Below are positions 34,175 through 42,912 of a DNA stretch of 64,000 nucleotides, one piece after another; the stretch's first letter is position 1; the number at the start of each line of letters is the position of its first letter. Source of the DNA: Sphingobium sp. GTDB taxonomy: Bacteria > Pseudomonadota > Alphaproteobacteria > Sphingomonadales > Sphingomonadaceae. The notes beneath the pieces were generated by a model that did no database searches, had not been told where the DNA came from, and saw only the letters and a list, made by a program, of their open reading frames with translations. Location: the NCBI GenBank assembly GCA_017745115.1, contig JAGIAA010000001.1, positions 124,001 to 188,000 of the forward strand. The letters run 5' to 3'. Made by a program: the position numbers and the translations under genes.

Positions 34175-36274
34175 CTACTCCACCAGCATCAAGGCGTCGA
34201 GCGCAACGCAGCCTTGCCCCTGCGGATAGACCACCACCGGGTTGAGATCGAGCTCCTGGATACGCGGCTCGCCGAGCAGCAATTGCCCGACTTTCCCGAT
34301 CAGATCGGCGACCGCCCCCACATCGAGCGCGGGCGCGCCGCGGTAGCCCTTGAGCAGCGCGGACTGCTTCAGCGACAGCAGCTCGGCGATGATCGCCTCG
34401 CGCGTGAGGTCGGGCGTCAGCAGGCACACATCCTGCAAAATCTCCGCTGTCACACCGCCGAAGCCGGCGAGAATGACCGGACCCCATTGCGGATCGTTCT
34501 TCGCGCCGATGATGAGCTCGAGGCCGCGCGCGCCCATCGCCTCGATGAGCACGCCGTCGAGCATGATCGACGCGTTATAACGCGCGACATCGGCGAACAT
34601 CTTGTCCCAGGCCGCCCGGATCGCCTCTTCACCCACGAGATTCAGTGCAACGCCACCGGCATCGCTCTTGTGGCTGAGCGCGCTCGCCTGCGCCTTCATG
34701 ACGACCGGTCCGCCGATCGCCTCGGCGGCCACAATCGCCTCTTCGACGGTGGCGGCGAACTGCCCCTTGGGGAAGCTGATGCCGAGCGGACCAAGCAGGG
34801 CCTTGGCGCGATATTCGGGCACGACGCCCGCCTCGCCCGCCAGCGCCGGGATTTTCGACGGCGCGGCATTGGCGACGGCGAAGTCGCGTCCGCTGTAGGT
34901 CGTCAGCCGCTTCACCGCGCGGAAAGCGCGCTCGGTCGTCGGGAAATAGGGAATGCCGTGGCCGCGCAGCTTGTCGATCCACTCGGCGGGCATCTCAGCG
35001 CCCTCGTCGAGTCCGGCGAAGATGATCGGCTTGGTCGGCCGATACTCATCGACCGCCTTCAGGAACGGCGGAAGCTTTATGGCGACCGTGCCGGGATCGG
35101 TCTGGATGATGCCGGCATAGACGGTGCCCACGCGATCGTCGGTGAACAGCGCCGCCAGCGTGCGCGTATACATGTCGGGATCGACGAGCCCCTGCGCCGT
35201 CAGGTCGAGCGGATTGCTGACCGGCACGAAGTCCGGGAGCGCCCCGCGCAACGCCGGCGCATTGTCGTCGGTGAGTGGGGGCAAGTCGAGACCGAGTTCC
35301 TCGCCCAGATCCAGCATCAGCGCCTTGAAGCAGCCGGATTCGCCGAGCACGGCCGTACCGCCGCTCGGCAGCGACGGGCAGCGGAACGCGATCTCGGAGA
35401 TGTCGCCCAGCTCTTCGAGCGTCTCGGCAACGATCACCCCTGCCCGCTCCACCTTGGCGCGCATGAGCTTGTAGTCACCGGCCATGGCGCCGGTGTGCGT
35501 CGCGGCGGATTCTCGCGCGGCGCTGCTCTTGCCAGGGTGCAGCAGGACGATGATCTTGCCTGCCGCCCTGGCCTTGGCGACCAGCGCGAGAAAGCGCGCT
35601 GGATCGCGGAACTGCTCGACGATCATGGCGATGATGCGCGTCTTGTCGTCGGCGATCATCCACTCGACGAAATCCTCGACGCCGTTGGCCGCCTCATTGC
35701 CGGTCGAGACGTGGAATGTGAGATCGACCTTGCGGGCCAGCAGCATGACCGCGAGCACGGCCGCCATGGCGCCGCTCTGCGAGACGATGCCGATCCCGCC
35801 CGGGCTTGGCACCGCGACATCGGTGTTGATGAAGGTGAGCGGAATGCGGTCGACATAATTGACCGAGCCGAGGCAATTCGGCCCTTCGATGACCATGCCG
35901 GCTTCGCGCGCGATGCGGCCGATTTCGAGCTGGTCCGCCATGCCCGCCTCGCCGCCCTCGGCAAAGCCCGCGGCGAAGATCATCGCGGCACCGGCCTTGC
36001 GCGCGGCAAGCTGGCGAACCGTATCGAGCACGGCGACCCGCGGGATGCAGAGAATGGCGCAGTCGATGCCCTCCGGCAGCGCCTCGACGCTGGGCACGGC
36101 CGGACGGCCGCTGATCGTCTCGCGCTTGGGATTGACGAGATGGATGTCGCCGGGGAAGCCATGCTTCACCAGATTGGCGAGGACCACGGCACCCAGCGCG
36201 CCCGGCGTCTCGGACGCGCCCACGATCGCGATCGACTTGGGCTTCAGCAGCCGGTTGATGTCACGCGCGGTCAT
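34175..36274 (-). CDS. ferA: Feruloyl-CoA synthetase (acetate-CoA ligase ADP-forming family)
   Basis: 699 aa. Activates ferulate, and related hydroxycinnamates, to the CoA thioester. The domains are CoA-binding (KSIAIVGASETPG), two succinyl-CoA-ligase-like domains (GIGIVSQSGAMAAV; catalytic His in ESAATHTGAMAG), and a C-terminal ATP-grasp domain (VVMKAQASALSHKSDAGGV, ELDLNPVVVYPQG). This single-chain form is the FerA type of SYK-6, not the AMP-forming Fcs of pseudomonads. It follows ferB by about 100 bases. GGGAGAATAGAG precedes the ATG. Confidence 0.88.
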   Translation of the reverse strand: MTARDINRLLKPKSIAIVGASETPGALGAVVLANLVKHGFPGDIHLVNPKRETISGRPAVPSVEALPEGIDCAILCIPRVAVLDTVRQLAARKAGAAMIFAAGFAEGGEAGMADQLEIGRIAREAGMVIEGPNCLGSVNYVDRIPLTFINTDVAVPSPGGIGIVSQSGAMAAVLAVMLLARKVDLTFHVSTGNEAANGVEDFVEWMIADDKTRIIAMIVEQFRDPARFLALVAKARAAGKIIVLLHPGKSSAARESAATHTGAMAGDYKLMRAKVERAGVIVAETLEELGDISEIAFRCPSLPSGGTAVLGESGCFKALMLDLGEELGLDLPPLTDDNAPALRGALPDFVPVSNPLDLTAQGLVDPDMYTRTLAALFTDDRVGTVYAGIIQTDPGTVAIKLPPFLKAVDEYRPTKPIIFAGLDEGAEMPAEWIDKLRGHGIPYFPTTERAFRAVKRLTTYSGRDFAVANAAPSKIPALAGEAGVVPEYRAKALLGPLGISFPKGQFAATVEEAIVAAEAIGGPVVMKAQASALSHKSDAGGVALNLVGEEAIRAAWDKMFADVARYNASIMLDGVLIEAMGARGLELIIGAKNDPQWGPVILAGFGGVTAEILQDVCLLTPDLTREAIIAELLSLKQSALLKGYRGAPALDVGAVADLIGKVGQLLLGEPRIQELDLNPVVVYPQGQGCVALDALMLVE

Positions 36275-36306
36275 CTCTCTATTCTCCCTGAAATGAAAAA
36301 TCCGTC

Positions 36307-36334
36307 CGCCCGAGCATCTGCACCAGCTCGGGCG
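36307..36334 (-). terminator. Hairpin between ferB and ferA, possible attenuator
   Basis: CGCCCGAG and CTCGGGCG form an 8-bp stem with a 12-base loop in the 102-bp ferB-ferA gap. On the minus strand it is followed by GACGGATTTT. The short T-run set off by six bases makes it at best a partial terminator that would lower ferA relative to ferB. Confidence 0.4.
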
Positions 36335-36376
36335 AACGGCGTGCCAAGGGCGGACCGAAGCCCGCCTCTCCCCGGC

Positions 36377-37216
36377 TTACTTCTCGGTCTTGGTCTTGTC
36401 GTAGTGACCCAGGCCCGGCTTGAAGGTCTTGTCGTCGAGGAACTGCTTCATCGCGACATGGCGGCCGTCTGACTTGTCGGCCCAGTTGAGACCTTCCTGC
36501 ATGCGGATCAGATAATCTTCGGCATTGTCGTAGGTCATTTCCTTGACGCGCCGGACGCTGTCCTTGGCATATTTGATCGTCGCCCAGTTCTTCTGAACCA
36601 GCGTCTCGGCGACCTGCTTGACGCGCGCCTTGAGCTGGTCCGCCGGCAGCGATTCATTGACGAGGTTATACTGCGCCGCCTGAGGTCCGGTCAGGTTTTC
36701 GCCCATGATGGCGTGATACATGGCCACGCGCAGCGGCATGAGATCGACCGCGACCTTGGTCGCGCCGCCGCCCGGCAGGATGCCCCAGTTGATTTCCGAA
36801 AGGCCGAACTGCGCGTCGTCCGAGCAGAAGGCGAGATCGCAGGCGAAGAGCGGCCCATAGGCGCCGCCGAAGCACCAGCCGTTGACCATGGCGATCGTCG
36901 CCTTCTGGTACCAGCGCAGGCGCTCCCACCAGGTATAGGCCTCGCGCTGCGAACGGCGCACGGCGTGGAAGCCTTCGGCCTCGCTCTCGCGGAAATATTC
37001 CTTGAGATCCATGCCGGCCGACCAGGCCGAGCCTTCGCCGGTCAGCACCAGCACGCCGACATCGTCGCGGAATTCGAGCTCGTTGAGGACCTTCAGCATC
37101 TGCCGGTTGAGCTTGGGGCTCTGGCAGTTCCGCTTGTCCGGGCGATTGAAATAAACCCAGGCGATATTGTTCTCGATCTCATAGCGGACCGTATCTTCTT
37201 CGCGTTGCTCGGACAT
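36377..37216 (-). CDS. ferB: Feruloyl-CoA hydratase/lyase
   Basis: 279 aa crotonase-fold enzyme. Adds water to feruloyl-CoA and cleaves the product to vanillin and acetyl-CoA. The oxyanion loops are WSAGMDLKEYF and WCFGGAYGPL. The catalytic Glu141 in LSEINWGILPGGG corresponds to Glu143 of the Pseudomonas hydroxycinnamoyl-CoA hydratase-lyase, and the Tyr-rich YDNAEDYLIRMQ helix fits the phenol-binding part. GGAGGAAAAGGCAT gives a clear start. It is divergent from ferC. Confidence 0.92.
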   Translation of the reverse strand: MSEQREEDTVRYEIENNIAWVYFNRPDKRNCQSPKLNRQMLKVLNELEFRDDVGVLVLTGEGSAWSAGMDLKEYFRESEAEGFHAVRRSQREAYTWWERLRWYQKATIAMVNGWCFGGAYGPLFACDLAFCSDDAQFGLSEINWGILPGGGATKVAVDLMPLRVAMYHAIMGENLTGPQAAQYNLVNESLPADQLKARVKQVAETLVQKNWATIKYAKDSVRRVKEMTYDNAEDYLIRMQEGLNWADKSDGRHVAMKQFLDDKTFKPGLGHYDKTKTEK

Positions 37217-37250
37217 ATGCCTTTTCCTCCGGCGTGAATCTGGTTATGTT

Positions 37251-37264
37251 ATGCTACATAGCAT
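37251..37264. promoter_or_regulatory. Candidate FerC operator
   Basis: ATGCT-ACAT-AGCAT is a perfect 5-bp inverted repeat that extends to GTTATGCT..AGCATTTAA, located between the divergent ferB and ferC starts. MarR-type sites have this form and place. FerC of SYK-6 represses ferBA and is released by hydroxycinnamoyl-CoA esters. Confidence 0.6.
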
Positions 37265-37287
37265 TTAATGCCCGAGGCGCAAGCACG

Positions 37288-37737
37288 ATGGCCGGAAAAG
37301 AAGAGACGGAGAAAGAGCATGGCGGCGGGCTCGCGAGTCCGCTGGATAGTTTGCTCGGCTATCGCCTCCGGCGCGCATCGATGGCGATGATGGTTGATGC
37401 CATGGGCGCGCTCACACCGCTCGGCTTGTCAGCAGGCGAGGCTTCATTCCTGATCGTGGTCGGCGCCAATCCCGGTTGCCGACAGAGCGATCTGGGGCGA
37501 ACGCTTGAGATCAAGCGCGCCAACATGACGCCGCTTGTGGCACGGATGAAGGCGCGCGGCCTGGTGACGGACGCCCCGATCGACGGCCGTTCGCGCAGTC
37601 TCACGCTGACCGCCTCCGGCATCGCCCTTCGCGACAAGGCCCTCGCCCGCATCGACGCGGCGCACAGAAAGGTGCGCCAGACACTGACGATCGACGAGTC
37701 CGCGCTGCTGGCGGCGCTGCGTTCGATTTCCGGGTAA
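37288..37737 (+). CDS. ferC: MarR family regulator of ferBA
   Basis: 149 aa. The winged helix spans [16 protein letters not shown] to [15 protein letters not shown], with [22 protein letters not shown] as the recognition region and the Asp-x-Arg-Ser-Arg wing. The start at 37288 leaves the inverted repeat at 37251 outside the gene; a GTG at 37234 would include it and is unlikely. Known FerC binds feruloyl-CoA and similar esters. The gene stands divergent from ferB, which supports the name. Confidence 0.82.
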   Translation: MAGKEETEKEHGGGLASPLDSLLGYRLRRASMAMMVDAMGALTPLGLSAGEASFLIVVGANPGCRQSDLGRTLEIKRANMTPLVARMKARGLVTDAPIDGRSRSLTLTASGIALRDKALARIDAAHRKVRQTLTIDESALLAALRSISG

Positions 37738-37839
37738 GCTCTTCGTCGTCACACGAAATGCCTTGAGCCGATACGCGAAGCGAAGGTCGCCTTGGGGCTT
37801 GGCGGCTCCGTACAAAGCTGGTAGCGGGCCGGACAACGC

Positions 37840-37916
37840 GCACCCATAGCTCAGCTGGATAGAGCGCTGCCCTCCGAAGGCAGAGGCCAGGGGTTCGAAT
37901 CCCTTTGGGTGCGCCA
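37840..37916 (+). tRNA. tRNA-Arg (anticodon CCG)
   Basis: 77 nt including an encoded CCA. The acceptor stem is GCACCCA/TGGGTGC, the D arm GCTC..GAGC, the anticodon stem CTGCC/GGCAG around the loop CTCCGAA (anticodon CCG, reads CGG), and the T arm AGGGG-TTCGAAT-CCCTT. No integrase or element edge was seen beside it. Confidence 0.97.
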
Positions 37917-38006
37917 TCATCTCCCATCAATTCGACAATCGCGGCTCCGACGGGAACGGCTGGCGCAGGATTCGGTTATCCGGAAGATATCTGCCGGAGA
38001 TAGCCC

Positions 38007-38342
38007 ATGACCCAATATATCGAACATGATCTCGGTGGACCCGAAGTCCACGCCGTTTCAGCATCCAGCCAGGACCGCGCCGCCGAAAGCGGAGTGACGG
38101 CCGCAGCGCCCGCCAAAGCCGCCGCGCTCAAGAAGCTCGGCCACGCCATGGCGGATCCCATCGCCCATGCTCTCAAGGCGCAGGAGCCGGCGACATTGGC
38201 GAAGATGGCGGCGGCCGTGATCGCGCCTCGGCTTTTGAAGTCGGCGCTCAGAATGGCCGTGCGCCACCCCTTCCTATCGGTCGCGGGGATTGCGGGTCTG
38301 TCGGCCTGGGCCCTGCAGAAGCAGCCGACCGCCCAGTCCTAG
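38007..38342 (+). CDS. Hypothetical protein with C-terminal hydrophobic helix (111 aa)
   Basis: An N-terminal polar, Ala-rich half (VTAAAPAKAAALKKLGHAMA) is followed by amphipathic and then hydrophobic helices (HPFLSVAGIAGLSAWAL). GGAGATAGCCC is the ribosome site. It may associate with the inner membrane. The last 4 bases overlap the convergent VOC gene. No family recognised. Confidence 0.65.
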   Translation: MTQYIEHDLGGPEVHAVSASSQDRAAESGVTAAAPAKAAALKKLGHAMADPIAHALKAQEPATLAKMAAAVIAPRLLKSALRMAVRHPFLSVAGIAGLSAWALQKQPTAQS

Positions 38343-38725
38343 TCTGCACCCTCGAGAAACTGGATGATCTCGATTTCATGGCCTTCCGGATCGGCGACGA
38401 AGGCCACGCGGGTCGGCCCCACATCCAGCGGCCCCAGCTTGAGTGTCGCGCCCTCCCCCAGCGCCTTGTCGATCGATGCCTGCAGGTCGGTACAGACGAA
38501 GCCGGTGGGGCCATGCGCGCTTGCATCGGCACTGCGGCGGCCATCCCTGTATGCGAGCAGGAGGAGCAGGAATTCGTTGCCGTCCTGTGCGAGCATAACC
38601 TCGTCGAAGTCGGGCGTGTTGAAGGCGTTGGTCTGCCTGAAGGCGAAGGCTCGCTCGTAGAACAACTGCATGCGCGGAAGATTGTCGACGATGAGCTTCA
38701 TGAAGGCGAGCTTGGCGTGGGCCAT
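38339..38725 (-). CDS. VOC family protein
   Basis: 128 aa. One VOC module: MAHAKLAFMKLIVDNLPRMQ at the start, FVCTDLQASIDKALGEGA in the second half, and the closing strand VAFVADPEGHEIEIIQFLE with its Glu ligand. The first-strand His position is Lys here (MKLIVDN), so the usual metal site may be incomplete. It is 2 bases from the NTF2-like gene upstream, in the same operon. Confidence 0.8.
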   Translation of the reverse strand: MAHAKLAFMKLIVDNLPRMQLFYERAFAFRQTNAFNTPDFDEVMLAQDGNEFLLLLLAYRDGRRSADASAHGPTGFVCTDLQASIDKALGEGATLKLGPLDVGPTRVAFVADPEGHEIEIIQFLEGAD

Positions 38726-38727
38726 GC

Positions 38728-39435
38728 CTAGAGATCCTGTCTGGTTTTAAGCTCTTCGCCGATCGGCTTCTCGGTGACCGGATGAGTATAGTGGAACGGC
38801 TGGAACGTTGCCTTGGGCCATTGCGGCGGCACCGGGCGCAACTCGTCCGGCCCGTTCGGCACCTCGGGATAGGTGCCGGTCCACGGCGTGATCATGATCG
38901 GATGATCGGGAGAGACGGCCCAGCCGCCTTCATAGGGCGCCTGGAAAGCCAGCCGATAGTTGAACAACGCGATCTTCCACACGCCGCCCTCCAGCACATA
39001 TTCGTTCTCATGCACGCCCGCTTCCCAGAAAGCCTGGGTGAAGCTCGGCGGAAAGTCCGCCGCATAGGCCTCATGCGCGCCGATCTGCAGGAAGGCGCGG
39101 AAGCGGCCCCAGGCCCGGCTCCGGTCCGGTGCGACATGGACGATATCCTGCGCGATCACATGCTCGGCGAGCATGCCGTCGCGAGGGCCGTAGACACCTT
39201 CCGTCCAGCTGTAGAGGCGCTTCGCCCCTTCCTTGCCGCGCCAGATGCCATTGAGGAAACGCAGCTCACAATCTTCCGCAAAAAGATCGACGATCTCCTT
39301 GAAAAGCCATTTGTCCATGCAATAGCCGTAGGTGAAATGGAGCGTGCGGATCGCCTGCACGTCGCGCAGCAGCGTCACTTCCTGGCTGAGCGAACCGAGC
39401 TGGCGCTCAAGCTGGTCGATGCGGGGGTCGGACAT
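38728..39435 (-). CDS. NTF2/SnoaL-like protein with N-terminal coiled coil (paralogue of 13459)
   Basis: 235 aa. Residues 1-30 (DQLERQLGSLSQEVTLLRDV) form a short coiled coil, then the SnoaL-like domain with FTYGYCMDKWLFKEIVDLFA. The C-terminal tail FQPFHYTHPVTEKPIG matches VPFHYPHPVTGQPI in the gene at 13459. The start ATG overlaps the stop of the SDR upstream by one base (TAATG), so the two are translationally coupled. Function unknown. Confidence 0.8.
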   Translation of the reverse strand: MSDPRIDQLERQLGSLSQEVTLLRDVQAIRTLHFTYGYCMDKWLFKEIVDLFAEDCELRFLNGIWRGKEGAKRLYSWTEGVYGPRDGMLAEHVIAQDIVHVAPDRSRAWGRFRAFLQIGAHEAYAADFPPSFTQAFWEAGVHENEYVLEGGVWKIALFNYRLAFQAPYEGGWAVSPDHPIMITPWTGTYPEVPNGPDELRPVPPQWPKATFQPFHYTHPVTEKPIGEELKTRQDL

Positions 39436-40256
39436 TAATTGGGCTCCATCTCGGCCGCATATTCGGCTGCCTTCTTCCAATCGTCGATCGGGTCAGGCAG
39501 TTCCATGTAGCGCCCCGAGAGAATGTCATAGTCGCCCGCGGCCAGCACGGCGCAGCGCTCGGCCGTGCGATGAAGGTCGGCGTCGGCATCCTCCCGTCCG
39601 CGGCCTTCGTCGAGATAGGTCAGCATGTGCGGCATCCATTTGCGCGCATCGGGATCGGCATAGGTGTCCTCGGCGAGCTGGGTGATCACGAAGCCGGGCT
39701 CGACCGCAAAGACCTGCACATTGTGCGGCCGCGCTTCTTCCGCTGCCATCTCGACCAGCTTGTTGAGCGCCGCCTTCCCCACCGAATAGGCCGAGAGATA
39801 AGGCAGCGTCAGCCGCGTCGCGATGGCCGAAATGCAGATCACCCGTCCCCGCCTCTCCGCGATCATGTCCGGCATCAGGTTGCGCATCAGCAGATAGGGC
39901 GCGCGGATGTGGATGCTCTCCGCCTTCCACCATTTCTCGATGTCGGTGTCCCACACCGGCCCGAACGGCCAGGGCACACCGGCATTGCTGACGAGAATGG
40001 ACGGTGCGCCATGCGCCGCGCGGGCGGTATCGCAAGCCGCCTTTACCTGATCGGGATCGGAGACGTCGGCCGCGGCCACCGCCGCCTTGCCGCCGGCTGC
40101 GCGGATTTCCTCGGCCACGGCCTCGAGCTCGCCGACGCTGCGCGAGACCAGCGTGACCGCCGCGCCGTCGGCCGCCAGCCGCAGCGCGATCGAGCGCCCG
40201 AAGCCCCGCCCCGATCCTGTCACCAGCGCCGATTGTCCGGCCAGACGTCCCGTCAT
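39435..40256 (-). CDS. Short-chain dehydrogenase/reductase
   Basis: 273 aa. The cofactor motif TGSGRGFGRS, SNAGVPWPFG and the catalytic YSVGK are present. A C-terminal extension (IDDWKKAAEYAAEMEPN) goes beyond the usual SDR end. First gene of the SDR-NTF2-VOC operon, divergent from the MFS gene at 40381. The parallel with 12.3-17.2 kb (NTF2 paralogue, oxidoreductase, MFS) suggests a similar pathway for a related compound. Confidence 0.85.
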   Translation of the reverse strand: MTGRLAGQSALVTGSGRGFGRSIALRLAADGAAVTLVSRSVGELEAVAEEIRAAGGKAAVAAADVSDPDQVKAACDTARAAHGAPSILVSNAGVPWPFGPVWDTDIEKWWKAESIHIRAPYLLMRNLMPDMIAERRGRVICISAIATRLTLPYLSAYSVGKAALNKLVEMAAEEARPHNVQVFAVEPGFVITQLAEDTYADPDARKWMPHMLTYLDEGRGREDADADLHRTAERCAVLAAGDYDILSGRYMELPDPIDDWKKAAEYAAEMEPN

Positions 40257-40380
40257 GCTTCTCTCCCTGCCTTTCGAGGAAGCCTAAGCGCTCGAGGCCG
40301 CTCGCCGCAACCCCGCTTGCGCGCTGCAAATGCCGCCTTATGCTCCCCGGCAAAAGAACGAGCGGGAGGGGAATGACGCG

Positions 40381-41655
40381 ATGAGCGATCAGAAGTCGCT
40401 GGCCTATGAGATAAGGGTCGTCCTGCTGCTGGGCCTGGCCTACGGCTTCGCCTTCTACGACCGCATGACCATGACCTTCCTGACTCCATTCGTGGTCAAG
40501 GAATTCGATCTCAACAATGCACAGGTGGGCCTGCTCAATTCCGGCCTGTCGCTGACCTGGGCGCTCGGCGCCTGCCTGATCGGCTACTGGTCGGACAAGC
40601 TGGGCGTGCGCAAGCCGTTCCTGCTCGCCTTCCTGCTCATCTATTCGGCCTGTTCGATCCTGTCAGGCCTCGCGCCCAGCTTCCTGCCGTTGCTCGGCTC
40701 GCGCGTCCTGATGGGCGCGGTCGAAGGGCCGTTCCTGCCGATCTGCCTTGCCTTCATCGCGGCCGCATCGCCAGACCAGCGACGAGGTCTGAACAGCGGC
40801 ATCGTGCAGAATGTCTTCGGCGCCCTGCTCGGAAACGCGCTGGCGCCGATCGTCGTGGTCTGGATCGCTGTCCACTGGGGCGGCTGGCGGAACAGCTTCT
40901 TTCTGGCGGGCCTGCCGGGTCTCATCCTGTTCTTCCTCGTCTGGAAGTTCGTGGAAGAGCCTCCGCGCACCGGATCGGCTGCGGCGACCGACGGGCCCAA
41001 GAAGGGGTTCGGTCAGGCCATCGTCTCTGCAGCCTCGGAAATCGGCGGCATGCTGAAATGTCGCAACGTCGCGCTCTGCGCCGCGATGAGCCCGATGCTG
41101 ATCGGGACGCTCATCCTGACCTCGGCCTTCTTCCCGCTCTATCTCACCAAGGTCCGCGGCTATTCCGACGAGACCATGTCGCACATCATGTTCTTCACCG
41201 GCCTGTGCCCTGCCATCGGCGCGGTCATCCTGGGCATCGTCTCTGACCGGATCGGACGCAAGCTGCCCATGATTATCGGAGCGACGATGACCGCCTTCTC
41301 GCCTCTCGCCGCCGTCTATTATCAGGGCTCGGTCGAAATGCTGATCGTGCTCATGTTCATCAGCACGCTCGGCGTAGGCATGTTCCCGCTCTATATGGGC
41401 GTCGTGCCGGGCGAGACGCTGAGGGGCAGCAATGTCGCTGCCGCCATGGGCGTCGTCGTCATGATCGGGGAGCTCGCAGGCGGCGTGGTCGCGCCGGTCG
41501 TGACAGGCTGGCTCGCGGATCTCAGCACGCTCGACACGCCGTTGCTTGTCGCCGCCGGCATGTCGTTCGTCGGCGGCTTCATCTGCCTGTTCCTGAAGGA
41601 AACCAACCCCGCCGTGCTGGCGCGGCGTGCGGCGGCGGCACCCGCCGCCGCCTGA
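40381..41655 (+). CDS. MFS transporter
   Basis: 424 aa, 12 predicted membrane segments. Motif A in loop 2-3 is IGYWSDKLGVRKPF and the second-half version is GIVSDRIGRKLPM. It is a paralogue of the transporter at 15954 (compare DRMTMTFLTPFVVKEFDLNN with DRQALNVLMPFVQPEFSLTD). GGGAGGGGAATGACGCG precedes the ATG at 40381; an upstream in-frame start adds 17 polar residues and is less likely. Probably imports an aromatic or other organic acid. Confidence 0.9.
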   Translation: MSDQKSLAYEIRVVLLLGLAYGFAFYDRMTMTFLTPFVVKEFDLNNAQVGLLNSGLSLTWALGACLIGYWSDKLGVRKPFLLAFLLIYSACSILSGLAPSFLPLLGSRVLMGAVEGPFLPICLAFIAAASPDQRRGLNSGIVQNVFGALLGNALAPIVVVWIAVHWGGWRNSFFLAGLPGLILFFLVWKFVEEPPRTGSAAATDGPKKGFGQAIVSAASEIGGMLKCRNVALCAAMSPMLIGTLILTSAFFPLYLTKVRGYSDETMSHIMFFTGLCPAIGAVILGIVSDRIGRKLPMIIGATMTAFSPLAAVYYQGSVEMLIVLMFISTLGVGMFPLYMGVVPGETLRGSNVAAAMGVVVMIGELAGGVVAPVVTGWLADLSTLDTPLLVAAGMSFVGGFICLFLKETNPAVLARRAAAAPAAA

Positions 41656-41661
41656 ACCGGC

Positions 41662-42447
41662 TTATTTGCGCTTCACATCGTCGGGGATGCTGACGTCCAT
41701 CGTCGGCCGCCCGAAGGGATCAGCGCCATCGCGGTTATTCTCTTCGCAGATATATTCCCGCATCTCCCACTTGGTCTGACGGACATAGGTCAGCTTGGTC
41801 GTGTAGGGCTCGGCGTAGATCTTCGGATCGGTGATCGTGGTGGTCATCACGAGATGGCCCGGCGTCACTTCCTCGAACCGCTCCTGGATATGCGTCGTCT
41901 CGGTCGGGTGCAGCCCTTCCGAGATGCTGATGACCGGATTGAGGCCGATCGTGTCCACCACGAACACCTTGCCTTCCCAATGGCCGACCGAGGAGCCGTT
42001 GAACGTCACGTCGGGATCCTCGGGCAGCTTGCGGCCGTCCGTATAGATCCGGCGCACCTGGCTGTCGGTCTCGGTGATGATCGTCACGCGCTCGGGCGAA
42101 TAGAGGAACTCGATCGGATAGGGCATGCGCATGATCGCCGGCACGCCCGGCGGGCGGCAATTGGCGTTCTGCGTCTGGAGGTTCTCGCCCTTCGCCTTGG
42201 CCGCATTGAAGTCGGCCATGATCTTCGCATATTCCGGCGTCAGCTTGGGGCCGGCCGGCGGACCGCTGCCACCGCGCCCGGCGAACAGGCTGCCCCAGTC
42301 GGGTGCCCAGACGCCGCCAGCCCAGTCGGGCAGCTTATCGAGCGCTGCAAAGCCCTTGGCCGACAGCGCGGTCGGCGCCGCCATGAGCACGCACGCCGAC
42401 GCCGCGCAGAGCGCTGCGAGACGGATGCGGATCTTCGCTTTGGTCAC
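41662..42447 (-). CDS. Exported protein of unknown function (paralogue of 42913)
   Basis: 261 aa with a signal peptide (LAALCAASACVLMAAPTALS, cleavage after SAK or ALS). The mature part has a short WxGGVW block, then NCRPPGVPAIMRMPYPIEFL, VRRIYTDGRKLPEDPD, FNGSSVGHWEGKVFVVDTIG and a C-terminal EYICEENNRDGADPFGRP. The two Cys could form a disulfide. The predicted fold is mostly beta, lipocalin-like. No catalytic motif is apparent. A paralogue lies two genes upstream. Confidence 0.75.
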   Translation of the reverse strand: MTKAKIRIRLAALCAASACVLMAAPTALSAKGFAALDKLPDWAGGVWAPDWGSLFAGRGGSGPPAGPKLTPEYAKIMADFNAAKAKGENLQTQNANCRPPGVPAIMRMPYPIEFLYSPERVTIITETDSQVRRIYTDGRKLPEDPDVTFNGSSVGHWEGKVFVVDTIGLNPVISISEGLHPTETTHIQERFEEVTPGHLVMTTTITDPKIYAEPYTTKLTYVRQTKWEMREYICEENNRDGADPFGRPTMDVSIPDDVKRK

Positions 42448-42511
42448 AGGATTTCCTCTCCAGTTCTTGTCGCTCGCCGGTGCCTCGCGCCGCCGCAGAG
42501 CTCTGTTCTCG

Positions 42512-42904
42512 TCAAAAGATACCGTTATCGTGCGGCAATGTCTCCGGGATGATCTGCAGCACTTCCCAATGCTCCTGCACCTTGCCGTCCGGCTGGTGGC
42601 GGAAGATGTCCACGATATTCATGCCGGGATCGCCCGGGTGGCGAATGGTGTGGATGTGGAAGATCGTGAAGTCGCCGTCGGCGAGCTTCCGCTTGATCCG
42701 GATATCCACATCCGGGAAGCCTTCGCGCCGATCATCGAGAAACGCGCGCAGGCCTTCGCGGCCGCCCGATGCCGCCGTGGAGTGCTGAACGTAATCCTCG
42801 GCGATGAACCGATCCACATGGGTCGAATCGAAGATCATCAGCATCTCGTGATACATGGCCGTCGCCATGTCGAGATTGCGCGTTTCGGTCTCTGTATAAG
42901 CCAT
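42512..42904 (-). CDS. SnoaL/NTF2-like polyketide-cyclase-type protein
   Basis: 130 aa. A typical small ester-cyclase-like domain: MATAMYHEMLMIFDSTHVDR, DYVQHSTAASGGREGLRAFL, EGFPDVDIRIKRKLADGDF and DIFRHQPDGKVQEHWEVLQ. The His and Asp pattern DYVQH..DIFR..EHW is that of the SnoaL-like ester cyclase group. The start at 42904 follows the stop of the exported protein gene by 8 bases. It is sandwiched between two paralogous exported proteins. Confidence 0.82.
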   Translation of the reverse strand: MAYTETETRNLDMATAMYHEMLMIFDSTHVDRFIAEDYVQHSTAASGGREGLRAFLDDRREGFPDVDIRIKRKLADGDFTIFHIHTIRHPGDPGMNIVDIFRHQPDGKVQEHWEVLQIIPETLPHDNGIF

Positions 42905-42912
42905 GGACAGGT

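Noticed and set aside
34001..36472. An 823-codon open frame on the plus strand opposite ferA
   Set aside because: It is antisense to a well-supported enzyme gene; the frame is open because of high GC codon use. The protein is Arg/His/Asp-rich with no family features.
37840..37916. tRNA-Arg as an integration site of a genomic island
   Set aside because: No integrase, no duplicated tRNA 3' end and no composition change were seen on either side within the window.
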